Shown piece after piece: positions 36,991-49,100 of a stretch of 64,000 nt of DNA. The notes under the pieces are model-generated. The model was not told where the DNA came from and did not search any database. It worked only from the letters and a program-made list of their open reading frames with translations. Both the position numbers and the translations under genes were made by a program. Source of the DNA: Hanleya hanleyi (taxonomy: Eukaryota; Mollusca; Polyplacophora; Lepidopleurida; Hanleyidae); the NCBI GenBank assembly GCA_036873755.1, contig JAVTVY010057091.1:1-64000 (forward strand), given 5' to 3'. Position 1 is the first letter of the stretch. Each line of letters begins with the position of its first letter.

Positions 36991-38070
36991 GAAGGAGATG
37001 GTGAGATATTCTAGACTAGCTCACCTGGTTCTGATCACTGCTAACTATTCAGTCTTGGAAGCATTATCTTTGGAAGGACAATCTTTTAGAGGTGTGAATT
37101 TCCACTCAACACTTGGGTTTCTACCCTGAGAATCTTACTTGATCAAATTCCATTGAGATGAGATAGGAGAAGAGAAGAGGTGTTATAGTTGATGTTGAGG
37201 ATGGATTGTGTTTATTATCCAGTCTGACAGAGAGGCTTCTAATCTTGGCCTGTCTGACTCAACCAACATACAGCAGTAGTATGAAGATGGGAACATTCCT
37301 CTGCCCACCCTTCCTGGAGGCACATGGCTGTTGTCTGTTTGTGAGCTTTACCACAATTATAAACAAATTCATGCTTTTCTCTAAACTGCTATTGGCCTGT
37401 TGATTGTTCAGCCTGTTGATTGTTCAAGATCATATTCTGGATGGAATTCTACAGTTTTAACATTTCTGGAGAACCACCTTTTAATTCAATGATTTATCAC
37501 ATTCTGATTCAACTGGAAAAAGTTGACAAATCAGGTTTTTCATTAAGGATTTTTTTTGTGTGTGTATCTTGGCCTTATGATACATTTTGTTGATTGCTCA
37601 AAACCAGTCTGAATGAAATCATTCTATACCTTGTATGGAAAAAATATTTTCTGCGAACCTTGCTTAAACTGAAGTTGATATTGAGGATATTCATTCAGTG
37701 TTTTCTGTGTGCTTGAGTTGTCGCTGTATACATCTATATATATATATGGATGATTTCTGAATGGAAGGCTGTCAGATTGCTCCCTCTCTTTCACCTGGTC
37801 TTTCTTGCTTCAGTTGGCAGGTAAGGTCATGACATATGTCATTTATTAGTACATTATATTAGAGGTAAACAGTTGAATGAATACAAGGATACTATAGATA
37901 TATGGCACATTAATAGAGAAAATGTAACAGACACAGCTGAAGTGAATACATGGTATATTTGTATGTCACTCTCTGTCTATTAAATTGAAATGTGGTGGGA
38001 GCAGCAAAAACTGTATCAGTCAAGATGAAAATGGAGATACAATGTAGGCAGTCAATTATTGTGTATATTT

Positions 38071-38599
38071 GTCCCCCAACACCCTAAGGGCTAAAGGGGG
38101 ACTAGAGTATTTGGGTCTGTTCGTCGTGACATTTGTCCGTCCATCGGGACGACTTCGTTTCCAGACAATATCTTCTGAAAAACTGAATGGATTTTTTCCA
38201 AATTTGGGTACCTCGCCTCAAGATCTCGCCTGGGATTGTTTTTTTGTGCCGATCTGTCTATAGGTGGCACCACCTGGGGGCAAAGTTAAAATTTCTTTTT
38301 CGGACAATAACTTCTGAAAAACTGAATGAATTCTTTCCAAATTTGGTATGTGGGTACCTTGCCTCAAGATCTTGCTTGGGGTTGTTTTTCATGACGATCC
38401 ACCTTTAGGTGATGCCACCTGTGAGCCAAGTTAAATCTTAGTTTCCAGACTGACAATAACTTCTGAAAATCTGACCAGATTAGGACAAATTCAGTAATTG
38501 TGGGTACCTTGCCTCTGGATGTCCCTTGGGATTGCTCTCCATGTCAGGTAATGAACGTTACGGTTCCAAGCCAAATCAATTGTATCAACGTCGGGGGAC
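38071..38599 (+). mobile_element. Small TIR-bounded element with tandem units of about 140 bp
   Basis: GTCCCCCAAC at 38071-38080 pairs with GTCGGGGGAC at 38590-38599 as imperfect inverted ends. Inside, after a TTTGTCCGTCCATC leader, three diverged units begin GACAATA(T/A)CTTCTGAAAA near 38164, 38303 and 38451. Each contains a GGGTACCT(C/T)GCCTC block. The plan matches the element at 17595-18792 although the sequences differ. It has no coding content and is pearl-like by architecture. Confidence 0.6.
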
Positions 38600-38969
38600 T
38601 TCAACCGCTCACGTTTTCATTACTTCAGTATATATGTACATATAGGAAAACATCTCCCTGTATAATTTTTATATGAAAATATTAGCAATCTTCAAGCATC
38701 TACAGAAGGTATATATATACACTGTCAAGCCCCAAATTTAACCAAGGTCTTTGCCTTGGATGCCCTACCTACTGGCCTTGATGCACACTGCTAATTTCCA
38801 AGTAATTTTATGCCAGCCAGGCCTCACTGCCCTTAATTCCACTAAATTGGTCTTGTCCTCAAATTCTCCAAATTCGAAGCCTACATGTAGCTGCACTGTA
38901 CAGCCAAGCCCATGAAGACACAGGGTTCTACAAATGTGTTCACACTGGTGGACATGTGTGAACATGTGG
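38600..38969. other. Spacer, nothing recognised
   Basis: No gene or repeat was recognised. Confidence 0.4.
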
Positions 38970-39965
38970 CTTCCTTCTGCAGACATCCTCTTATTGTGAG
39001 ACATCCTTCTGCAGACATCCCTCTGATTCTGAGACACCCTCAGCAGACATCCCTCTGATTCTGAGACATCCTCAGCAGACACCCCTCTGATTCTGAGACA
39101 TCCTCAGCAGACATGCCTCTGATTCTGAGACATCCTACTGCACACATCCCTCTGATTCTGAGACATCCTACTGCAGACATCCCTCTGATTCTGATACATC
39201 CTACTGCAGACATCCCTCTGATTCTGAGACATCCTCAGCAGACATGCCTCTGATTCTGAGACATCCTACTGCAGACATCCCTCTGATTCTGAGACATCCT
39301 CTGCAGACATCCCTCTGATTCTGAGACATCCTACTGCAGACATCCCTCTGATTCTGAGACATCCTCTGCAGACATCCCTCTGATTGTCTCAGTAGACATC
39401 CCTCTGATTCTGATACATCCTCTGTAGACATCCCTCTGATTCAGATACATCATCTGCAGACATCCCTCTAATTTTGAGACATCCTCTGCAGACATCCCTC
39501 TGATTCTGAGACATCCTTCTGCAGACATCCCTCTGATTCTGAGACATCCTCAGCAGACATCCCTCTGATTCTCAGACATCCTCAGCAGACATCCCTCTGA
39601 TTCTGAGACATCCTCTGCAGACATCCTGCTAAGTCTGAGATATCCTCTGCAGACATCCTGCTAAGTTTGAGACATCCTCTGCAGACATCCTGCTAATTCT
39701 GAGACATCTTTGCAGACATCCCTCTGATTCTGAGACATCTTTGCAGACATCCCTCTGATTATGAGACATCTTTGCAGACATCCCTCTGATTACGAGACAT
39801 CCTCTGCAGACATCTCTCTGATTCTGAGACATCCTCTGCAGACATCTCTCTGATTCTGAGACATCCTCTGCAGACATCTCTCTGATTCTGAGACATCCTC
39901 TGCAGACATCTCTCTGATTCTGAGACATCCTCTGCAGACATCTCTCTGATTCTGAGACATCTTCT
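38970..39965 (+). repeat. 32-bp minisatellite, about 31 copies
   Basis: The unit is CTCTGATTCTGAGACATCCT plus CTGCAGACATCC, 32 bp apart in the best copies (39851, 39883). Variants read CCTCAGCAG, CCTACTGCAG or CCTCTGCAG at one position. Copies nearest 39965 are the most uniform. Minus-strand frames through it are artefacts. Confidence 0.95.
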
Positions 39966-40087
39966 GACCAGCTGCAGACCTTGCACAATAATGTTCTGTA
40001 GAGGATTGGGTAATTGGTAAGCTTACATCATCTGCAGGTTCTATCTGTTATGTATTATTTGATGTTCCTACAACTTATATGTAACCT

Positions 40088-40106
40088 GTTTTTTTGTCAT
40101 CCACAG
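40088..40106 (+). promoter_or_regulatory. Splice acceptor upstream of the first 151-bp unit
   Basis: A T-rich tract (GTTTTTTTGTCATCCACAG) ends in AG at 40105-40106, just before the array, with A-containing branch-point candidates some 20-35 bases upstream. It would open an exon 40107-40260. This tract occurs only here and is not part of the repeated unit, so only the first unit has an acceptor in front of its ATG. Confidence 0.6.
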
Positions 40107-40121
40107 TTATGACGTGTCCAT

Positions 40122-43100
40122 GAACTGACAATGGTGTACTGTTATGGGAGATGTCAGGACACTAGCCACAGTAGGGCCCACATCTCCACAAATAGTCTAG
40201 TCAGTCATCTCATCTTAGTGGTCCTACTCTCCAGTCTTCACGTCCATGCTAGATCATCATGTAAGTATACTATAACTGACAATGGTGTACTGTTATGGGA
40301 GATGTCAGGACTATAGCCACAGTAGGGCCCACATCTCCACACCTAGTCCAGTCTGTCATCTCATCTTAGTGGTCTTACTCTCCAGTATCCACGTCCATGC
40401 TAGGTCATCATGTAAGTATACTATAACTGACAATGGTGTACTGTTATGGGAGATGTCAGGACTATAGCCACAGTAGGGCCCACATCTCTGTCATCTCATC
40501 TTAGTGGTCTTACTCTCCAGTCTTGACGCCCATGCTAGATCTTCATGTAAGTATACCGTACTATAACTGACAATGGTGTACTGTTATGGGAGATGTCAGG
40601 ACACTAGCGACAGTAGGGCCCACATCTCCACACCTAGTCTAGTCAGTCATCTCATCTTAGTGGTCCTACTCTCCAGTATCCACGTCCATGCTAGGTCATC
40701 ATGTAAGTATACTATACATGTAACTGACAATGGTGTACTGTTATGGGAGATGTCAGAACTATAGCCACAGTAGGGCCCACATCTCCACACCTAGTCTAGT
40801 CTGTCATCTCATCTTAGTGGTCCTACTCTCCAGTATCCACATCCATGCTAGATCATCATGTAAGTATACTATAACTGACAATGGTGTACTGTTATGGGAG
40901 ATGTCAGGACTATAGCCACAGTAGGGCCCACATCTCCACACCTAGTCTAGTCTGTCATCTCATCTTAGTGGCCCTACTCTCCAGTCTTCACGTCCGTGCT
41001 AGATCTTCATGTAAGTATACCGTACTATAACTGACAATGGTGTTCAAAGTGTTATGGGAGATGTCAGAACTATAGCCACAGTAGGGCCCACATCTCCACA
41101 CGTAGTCTAGTCAGTCATCTCATCTTAGTGGTCCTACTCTCCAGTATCCACATCCATGCTAGATCATCATGTAAGTATACTATAACTGACAATGGTGAAG
41201 TGTTATGGGAGATGTCAGGACTATAGCCACAGTAGGGCCCACATCTCCACATCTAGTCTAGTCAGTCATCTCAGCTTAGTGGTCTTACTCTCCAGTATTC
41301 ACATCCATGCTAGATCATCATGTAAGTATACCGTACTATAACTGACAATGGTGTTCAAAGTATTATGGGAGATGTCAGGACTATAGCCACAGTAGGGCCC
41401 ACATCTCCACACCTAGTCTAGTCAGTCATCTCATCTTAGTGGTCCTACTCTCCAGTCTTCACGCCCATGCTAGATCATCATGTAAGTATACTATAACTGA
41501 CAATGGTGTACTGTTATGGGAGATGTCAGGACACAAGCCACAGTAGGGCCCACATCTCCACACCTAGTCTAGTCTGTCATCTCATCTTAGTGGTCCTACT
41601 CTCCAGTCTTCACGTCTATGCTAGATCATCATGTAAGTATACTATAACTGACAATGGTGTTCAAAGTGTTATGCGAGATGTCAGGACTATAGCCACAGTA
41701 GGGCCCACATCTCCACACCTAGTCCAGTCTGTCATCTCATCTTAGTGGCCCTACTCTCCAGTATCCACGTCCATGCTAGATCATCATGTAAGTATACTAT
41801 AACTGACAATGGTGTACTGTTATGGGAGATGTCAGGACTATAGCCACAGTAGGGCCCACATCTCGACACCTAGTCTAGTCAGTCATCTCATCTTAGTGGT
41901 CCTACTCTCCAGTATCCACGTCCATGCTAGGTCATCATGTAAGTATACTATACATGTAACTGACAATGGTGTACTGTTATGGGAGATGTCAGGACTATAG
42001 CCACAGTAGGGCCCACATCTCCACACCTAGTCTAGTCTGTCATCTCATCTTAGTGGTCCTACTCTCCAGTCTTCACATCCATGCTAGATCATCATGTAAG
42101 TATACTATAACTGACAATGGTGAAGTGTTATGGGAGATGTCAGGACTATAGCCACAGTAGGGCCCACATCTCCACACCTAGTCCAGTCTGTCATCTCATC
42201 TTAGTGGTCCTACTCTCCAGTCTTCACGTCTATGCTAGATCATCATGTAAGTATACTATAACTGACAATGGTGAAGTGTTATGGGAGATGTCAGGACACT
42301 AGCCAAAGTAGGGCCCACATCTCCACACCTAGTCTAGTCTGTCATCTCATCTTAGTGGTCTTACTCTCCAGTCTTCACGTCCGTGCTAGATCTTCATGTA
42401 AGTATACCGTACTATAACTGACAATGGTGTTCAAAGTGTTACGGGAGATGTCAGAACTATAGCCACAGTAGGGCCCACATCTCCACACCTAGTCTAGTCT
42501 GTCATCTCATCTTAGTGGTCCTACTCTCCAGTATCCACATCCATGCTAGATCATCATGTAAGTATACTATAACTGACAATGATGTACTGTTATGGGAGAT
42601 GTCGGGACTATAGCCACAGTAGGGCCCACATCTCCACACCTAGTCTAGTCTGTCATCTCATCTTAGTGGCCCTACTCTCCAGTCTTCACGTCCGTGCTAG
42701 ATCTTCATGTAAGTATACCGTACTATAACTGACAATGGTGTTCAAAGTGTTATGGGAGATGTCAGGACTATAGCCACAGTAGGGCCCACATCTCCACACC
42801 TAGTCCAGTCAGTCATCTCATCTTAGTGGTCTTACTCTCCAGTATCCACATCCATGCTAGATCATCATGTAAGTATACTATAACTGACAATGGTGTACTG
42901 TTATGGGAGATGTCAGGACACAAGCCACAGTAGGGCCCACATCTCTACACCTGGTCCAGTCTGTCATCTCATCTTAGTGGCCCTACTCTCCAGTATCCAC
43001 GTCCATGCTAGGTCATCATGTAAGTATACTATAACTGACAATGGTGTTCTGTTATGGGAGATGTCAGGACTATAGCCACAGTAGGGCCCACATCTCCACA

Positions 43101-46100
43101 AATAGTCTAGTCAGTCATCTCATCTTAGTGGCCCTACTCTCCAGTATCCACGTCCATGCTAGATCATCATGTAAGTATACTATAACTGACAATGGTGTAC
43201 TGTTATGGGAGATGTCAGGACTATAGCCACAGTAGGGCCCACATCTCGACACCTAGTCTAGTCAGTCATCTCATCTTAGTGGTCCTACTCTCCAGTATCC
43301 ACGTCCATGCTAGGTCATCATGTAAGTATACTATACATGTAACTGACAATGGTGTACTGTTATGGGAGATGTCAGGACTATAGCCACAGTAGGGCCCACA
43401 TCTCCACACCTAGTCTAGTCTGTCATCTCATCTTAGTGGTCCTACTCTCCAGTCTTCACATCCATGCTAGATCATCATGTAAGTATACTATAACTGACAA
43501 TGGTGAAGTGTTATGGGAGATGTCAGGACTATAGCCACAGTAGGGCCCACATCTCCACACCTAGTCCAGTCTGTCATCTCATCTTAGTGGTCCTACTCTC
43601 CAGTCTTCACGTCTATGCTAGATCATCATGTAAGTATACTATAACTGACAATGGTGAAGTGTTATGGGAGATGTCAGGACTATAGCCACAGTAGGGCCCA
43701 CATCTCCACACCTAGTCCAGTCTGTCATCTCATCTTAGTGGTCCTACTCTCCAGTCTTCACGTCTATGCTAGATCATCATGTAAGTATACTATAACTGAC
43801 AATGGTGAAGTGTTATGGGAGATGTCAGGATTATAGCCACAGTAGGGCCCACATCTTCACACCTAGTCTAGTCAGTCATCTCATCTTAGTGGTCCTACTC
43901 TCCAGTATCCACGTCCATGCTAGATCATCATGTAAGTATACTATAACTGACAATGGTGAAGTGTTATGGGACATGTCAGGACTATAGCCACAGTAGGGCC
44001 CACATCTCCACACCTAGTCTAGTCTGTCATCTCATCTTAGTGGTCCTACTCTCCAGTATCCACATCCATGCTAGATCATCATGTAAGTATACTATAACTG
44101 ACAATGGTGTTCAAAGTGTTATGGAGATGTCAGGACTATAGCCACAGTAGGGCCCACATCTCCACACCTAGTCTAGTCAGTCATCTCATCTCAGTGGTCC
44201 TACTCTCCAGTATCCACGTCCATGCTAGATCATCATGTAAGTATACTATAACTGACAATGGTGAAGTGTTATGGGAGATGTCAGGACTATAGCCACAGTA
44301 GGGCCCACATCTCCACACCTAGTCCAGTCTGTCATCTCATCTTAGTGGTCCTACTCTCCAGTCTTCACGTCTATGCTAGATCATCATGTCAGTATACTAT
44401 AACTGACAATGGTGAAGTGTTATGGGAGATGTCAGGACTATAGCCACAGTAGGGCCCACATCTCCACACCTAGTCCAGTCTGTCATCTCATCTTAGTGGT
44501 CCTACTCTCCAGTCTTCACGTCTATGCTAGATCATCATGTAAGTATACTATAACTGACAATGGTGAAGTGTTATGGGAGATGTCAGGATTATAGCCACAG
44601 TAGGGCCCACATCTTCACACCTAGTCTAGTCAGTCATCTCATCTTAGTGGTCCTACTCTCCAGTATCCACGTCCATGCTAGATCATCATGTAAGTATACT
44701 ATAACTGACAATGGTGAAGTGTTATGGGACATGTCAGGACTATAGCCACAGTAGGGCCCACATCTCCACACCTAGTCTAGTCTGTCATCTCATCTTAGTG
44801 GTCCTACTCTCCAGTATCCACATCCATGCTAGATCATCATGTAAGTATACTATAACTGACAATGGTGTTCAAAGTGTTATGGAGATGTCAGGACTATAGC
44901 CACAGTAGGGCCCACATCTCCACACCTAGTCTAGTCAGTCATCTCATCTCAGTGGTCCTACTCTCCAGTATCCACGTCCATGCTAGATCATCATGTAAGT
45001 ATACTATAACTGACAATGGTGAAGTGTTATGGGAGACGTCAGGACTATAGCCACAGTAGGGCCCACATCTCCACACCTAGTCTAGTCAGTCATCTCATCT
45101 CAGTGGTCCTACTCTCCAGTATCCACGTCCATGCTAGATCATCATGTAAGTATACTATAACTGACAATGGTGTACTGTTATGGGAGATGTCAGGACTATA
45201 GCCACAGTAGGGCCCACATCTCCACACCTAGTCTAGTCTGTCATCTCATCTTAGTGGTCCTACTCTCCAGTATCCACATCCATGCTAGATCATCATGTAA
45301 GTATACTATAACTGACAATGGTGTACTGTTATGGGAGATGTCAGGACACTAGCCAAAGTAGGGCCCACATCTCCACACCTAGTCTAGTCTGTCATCTCAT
45401 CTTAGTGGTCTTACTCTCCAGTCTTCACGTCCGTGCTAGATCTTCATGTAAGTATACCGTACTATAACTGACAATGGTGTTCAAAGTGTTACGGGAGATG
45501 TCAGAACTATAGCCACAGTAGGGCCCACATCTCCACACCTAGTCTAGTCTGTCATCTCATCTTAGTGGTCCTACTCTCCAGTATCCACATCCATGCTAGA
45601 TCATCATGTAAGTATACTATAACTGACAATGGTGTACTGTTATGGGAGATGTCAGGACTATAGCCACAGTAGGGCCCACATCTCCACACCTAGTCTAGTC
45701 AGTCATCTCATCTTAGTGGTCTTACTCTCCAGTATCCACATCCATGCTAGATCATCATGTAAGTATACTATAACTGACAATGGTGTACTGTTATGGGAGA
45801 TGTCAGGACTATAGCCACAGTAGGGCCCACATCTCCACACCTAGTCTAGTCTGTCATCTCATCTTAGTGGTCTTACTCTCCAGTATTCACATCCATGCTA
45901 GATCATCATGTAAGTATACCGTACTATAACTGACAATGGTGTTCAAAGTGTTATGGGAGATGTCAGAACTATAGCCACAGTAGGGCCCACATCTCTACAC
46001 CTAGTCTAGTCAGTCATCTCATCTTAGTGGTCTTACTCTCCAGTATTCACATCCATGCTAGATCATCATGTAAGTATACTATAACTGACAATGGTGAAGT

Positions 46101-49100
46101 GTTATGGGAGATGTCAGGACACAGTAGGGCCCACATCTCCACACCTAGTCCAGTCTGTCATCTCATCTTAGTGGTCCTACTCTCCAGTCTTCACGCCCAT
46201 GCTAGATCATCATGTTAGTATACTATAACTGACAATGGTGTACTGTTATGGGAGATGTCAGGACTATAGCCACAGTAGGGCCCACATCTCCACACCTAGT
46301 CTAGTCTGTCATCTCATCTTAGTGGTCTTACTCTCCAGTCTTGACGCCCATGCTAGATCTTCATGTAAGTATACTATAACTGACAATGGTGTACTGTTAT
46401 GAGAGATGTCAGGACTATAGCCACAGTAGGGCCCACATCTCCACACCTAGTCCAGTCTGTCATCTCATCTTAGTGGTCCTACTCTCCAGTCTTCACGTCT
46501 ATGCTAGATCTTCATGTAAGTATACCGTACTATAACTGACAATGGTGTACTGTTATGGGAGATGTCAGGACACAAGCCACAGTAGGGCCCACATCTCCAC
46601 ACCTAGTCTAGTCTGTCATCTCATCTTAGTGGTCCTACTCTCCAGTCTTCACGTCTATGCTAGATCATCATGTAAGTATACTATAACTGACAATGGTGTA
46701 CTGTTATGGGAGATGTCAGGACTATAGCCACAGTAGGGCCCACATCTCCACACCTAGTCTAGTCTGTCATCTCATCTTAGTGGTCTTACTCTCCAGTGTT
46801 CACGTCCATGCTAGATCATCATGTAAGTATACTATAACTGACAATGGTGTACTGTTATGGGAGATGTCAGGACTATAGCCACAGTAGGGCCCAAATCTCC
46901 ACACCTAGTCTAGTCTGTCATCTCATCTTAGTGGTCCTACTCTCCAGTCTTCTCGCCTATGCTAGATCTTCATGTAAGTATACTATAACTGACAATGGTG
47001 AAGTGTTATGGGAGATGTCAGGACTATAGCCACAGTAGGGCCCACATCTCCACACCTAGTCCAGTCTGTCATCTCATCTTAGTGGTCTTACTCTCCAGTC
47101 TTCCCGTCCGTGCTAGATCTTCATGTAAGTATACTATAACTGACAATGGTGTACTGTTATGGGAGATGTCAGGACACTAGCCACAGTAGGGCCCACATCT
47201 CCACACCTAGTCTAGTCTGTCATCTCATCTTAGTGGTCCTACTCTCCAGTCTTCACGCCTATGCTAGATCTTCATGTAAGTATACTATAACTGACAATGG
47301 TGAAGTGTTATGGGAGATGTCAGGACTATAGCCACAGTAGGGCCCACATCTCCACAAATAGTCTAGTCTGTCATCTCATCTTAGTGGCCCTACTCTCCAG
47401 TCTTCACGTCCATGCTAGATCATCATGTAAGTATACTATAACTGACAATGGTGTACTGTTATGGGAGATGTCAGGACTATAGCCACAGTAGGGCCCAAAT
47501 CTCCACACCTAGTCTAGTTCGTCATCTCATCTTAGTGGTCTTACTCTCCAGTCTTGACGCCCATGCTAGATCTTCATGTAAGTATACTATAACTGACAAT
47601 GGTGTACTGTTATGGGGGATGTCAGGACTATAGCCACAGTAGGGCCCACATCTCCACACCTAGTCTAGTTCGTCATCTCATCTTAGTGGTCTTACTCTCC
47701 AGTCTTGACGCCCATGCTAGATCTTCATGTAAGTATACCGTACTATAACTGACAATGGTGTACTGTTATGGGAGATGTCAGGACACTAGCGACAGTAGGG
47801 CCCACATCTCCACACCTAGTCTAGTCTGTCATCTCATCTTAGTGGTCGTACTCTCCAGTCTTCACGCCCATGCTAGATCTTCATGTAAGTATACCGTACT
47901 ATAACTGACAATGGTGTACTGTTATGGGAGATGTCAGGACACTAGCGACAGTAGGGCCCACATCTCCACACCTAGTCTAGTCTGTCATCTCATCTTAGTG
48001 GTCGTACTCTCCAGTCTTCACGCCCATGCTAGATCTTCATGTAAGTATACCGTACTATAACTGACAATGGTGTACTGTTATGGGAGATGTCCGGACACTA
48101 GCGACAGTAGGGCCCACATCTCCACACCTAGTCTAGTCTGTCATCTCATCTTAGTGGCCCTACTCTCCAGTCTTCACGTCCGTGCTAGATCTTCATGTAA
48201 GTATACCGTACTATAACTGACAATGGTGTTCAAAGTGTTATGGGAGATGTCAGAACTATAGCCACAGTAGGGCCCACATCTCCACACCTAGTCTAGTCTG
48301 TCATCTCATCTTAGTGGTCTTACTCTCCAGTCTTGACGTCCATGCTAGATCTTCATGTAAGTATACTATAACTGACAATGGTGAAGTGTTATGGGAGATG
48401 TCAGGATTATAGCCACAGTCGGGCCCACATCTCCACACCTAGTCTAGTCTGTCATCTCATCTTAGTGGTCTTACTCTCCAGTCTTCACGTCTATGCTAGA
48501 TCATCATGTAAGTATACTATAACTGACAATGGTGAAGTGTTATGGGAGATGTCAGGATTATAGCCACAGTCGGGCCCACATCTCCACACCTAGTCTAGTC
48601 TGTCATCTCATCTTAGTGGTCTTACTCTCCAGTCTTCACGTCCATGCTAGATCATCATGTAAGTATACTATAACTGACAATGGTGTACTGTTATGGGAGA
48701 TGTCAGGACTATAGCCACAGTCGGGCCCACATCTCCACACCTAGTCTAGTCTGTCATCTCATCTTAGTGGTCTTACTCTCCAGTATTCACATCCATGCTA
48801 GATCATCATGTAAGTATACTATAACTGACAATGGTGTACTGTTATGGGAGATGTCAGGACTATAGCCACAGTAGGGCCCACATCTCCACACCTAGTCTAG
48901 TCTGTCATCTCATCTTAGTGGTCTTACTCTCCAGTCTTCACGCCCATGCTAGATCATCATGTAAGTATACTATAACTGACAATGGTGTACTGTTATGGGA
49001 GATGTCAGGACTATAGCCACAGTAGGGCCCACATCTCCACACCTAGTCTAGTCTGTCATCTCATCTTAGTGGTCTTACTCTCCAGTCTTCACGTCTATGC

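Larger units (their letters stand above)
35393..38070. other. Unassigned stretch with a dispersed repeat and a coding-like remnant
   Basis: Apart from the two items listed separately (36421-36610 and 36700-36990) I see no gene. Confidence 0.4.

Noticed and set aside
38980..39988. Minus-strand frames with MSAEDVSESEGCLQ repeats
   Set aside because: Artefacts of the 32-bp minisatellite.
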